Of a DNA stretch of 64,000 nucleotides, positions 63,545-64,000 are shown piece by piece. Both the position numbers and the translations under genes were made by a program. Every line of letters begins with the position of its first letter. Position 1 is the first letter of the stretch. The DNA is from G963665925 sp963678925 (GTDB taxonomy: Bacteria > Bacillota > Clostridia > Peptostreptococcales > Acidaminobacteraceae), in NCBI GenBank assembly GCA_963678925.1, contig OY787533.1:3968001-4032000 (forward strand), given 5' to 3'. The notes beneath the pieces were generated by a model. It had not been told where the DNA came from. It did no database searches and was given only the letters and a program-made list of their open reading frames with translations.

Positions 63545-63877
63545 TTTTCATATGAACTGTCGATTAAACTTGGTTAAGTATAGGATTTAGGGCTAACACC
63601 AGATGACTTTTAGAGTTTAAGTTTATAAGGAAATCCACATGAAGAAGTACGTCAGCATTCGACTATATCGAGCAAAGTTTAGAGAACTTAGCTCAAAACG
63701 ATTATAGACCACCCCTAATTGATCAAATAGAAAACGAGAAGATTTATAATAAAGTAAGGTATTATTATCTAATAAAGTACCTAATCGCAATCGAGCGTCG
63801 CCTTTTTCAAGGCTCTCCTTTTCGATAAGCTCATATGAATAAATACACACCATAGACAAAAATATATTGTTAATATG

Positions 63878-63919
63878 AACGAGTTATCAACCAATAAGTG
63901 GTACTGATAACTCGTTTTT
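63878..63919 (+). terminator. Hairpin terminator with no obvious upstream gene
   Basis: AACGAGTTATCA pairs with TGATAACTCGTT, a perfect 12-bp stem followed by TTT. May belong to a small RNA or a degraded gene. Confidence 0.65.
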
Positions 63920-64000
63920 GCGTTAAATGATAATTAGATTCTATAAATAAAAAGAAATTGTTCAAAAATGGAATGTAGAATTTGTCTATTTACTACTATG

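Larger units (their letters stand above)
63477..64000. other. Intergenic region at the right edge
   Basis: 524 bases with two hairpins (63505-63544 and 63878-63919) and no convincing gene. A 78-codon leftward frame at 63623-63859 has no family resemblance and no good binding site. Confidence 0.5.

Noticed and set aside
63623..63859. 78-codon leftward open frame near the right edge
   Set aside because: No recognised family and no good binding site; kept only as part of the intergenic note.

Overview
The window comes from a low-GC, Gram-positive-type bacterium, most likely an anaerobic member of the Clostridia. The evidence is strong AGGAGG-type ribosome binding sites, AT-rich codon use, frequent TTG/GTG starts, PucR/MerR/LysR/TetR regulators typical of Firmicutes, 4Fe-4S aldo/keto reductases, EFR1-type flavodoxin-ferredoxin proteins and a 2-hydroxycarboxylate transporter. 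I cannot name the genus. No rRNA, tRNA or CRISPR array was seen.

Region 1 (1-10978) holds two unknown genes, then an amino/imino-acid module bracketed by two direct copies of the same IS4-family element. The left copy is decayed and the right one intact. The module contains a PucR regulator, a short degenerate ornithine-cyclodeaminase-like protein, a DMT transporter, a full ornithine cyclodeaminase/mu-crystallin homologue, a PLP aminotransferase and a half-size EamA transporter. A promoter, leader, RBS and N-terminus of a further membrane protein are cut off by the right IS4 copy.

Region 2 (11032-22290) is an accessory stretch: topoisomerase III, a short RhuM-like protein, an XRE repressor, a 2.67-kb ISL3-family element with a perfect 8-bp target duplication that carries two extra genes (a BRO-N protein and a ribbon-helix-helix protein), an IS150-type IS3 element with a GGT duplication, unknown genes, and a HipA-like kinase/DUF3037 pair. 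No relaxase, integrase or phage structural gene is visible.

Region 3 (22418-36065) is a redox and transport region: MerR with divergent aldo/keto reductases, a flavin oxidoreductase, a truncated LysR gene, a DMT transporter gene split by a second IS3 element (GCTT duplication), AraC, another DMT transporter, TetR with an EFR1 protein, DUF998, a membrane-anchored ricin-type lectin, and two short-chain dehydrogenases.

Region 4 (36384-63476) is a 27-kb carboxylic-acid catabolic island. It has two aconitase-family enzymes of about 650 residues, a 759-residue YbhJ-like hydratase, two isocitrate/isopropylmalate-type dehydrogenases, a sugar-phosphate-isomerase-like TIM barrel, an alanine-glyoxylate-type aminotransferase, RraA-type and HpcH-type lyases, a class II aldolase with a four-carbon acid sugar kinase, an FAH-family hydrolase, a D-2-hydroxyacid dehydrogenase, an Asp/Glu racemase-family protein, LrgAB, a 2HCT transporter, a half-size AbrB protein, four LysR regulators, a decayed prpF, an esterase, and a soluble fusion of a PrpR-type sensor with a chemoreceptor signalling domain. 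Together they suggest uptake, sensing, isomerisation, oxidation and C-C cleavage of a hydroxylated or branched di/tricarboxylic acid. The substrate is not determined by the sequence.
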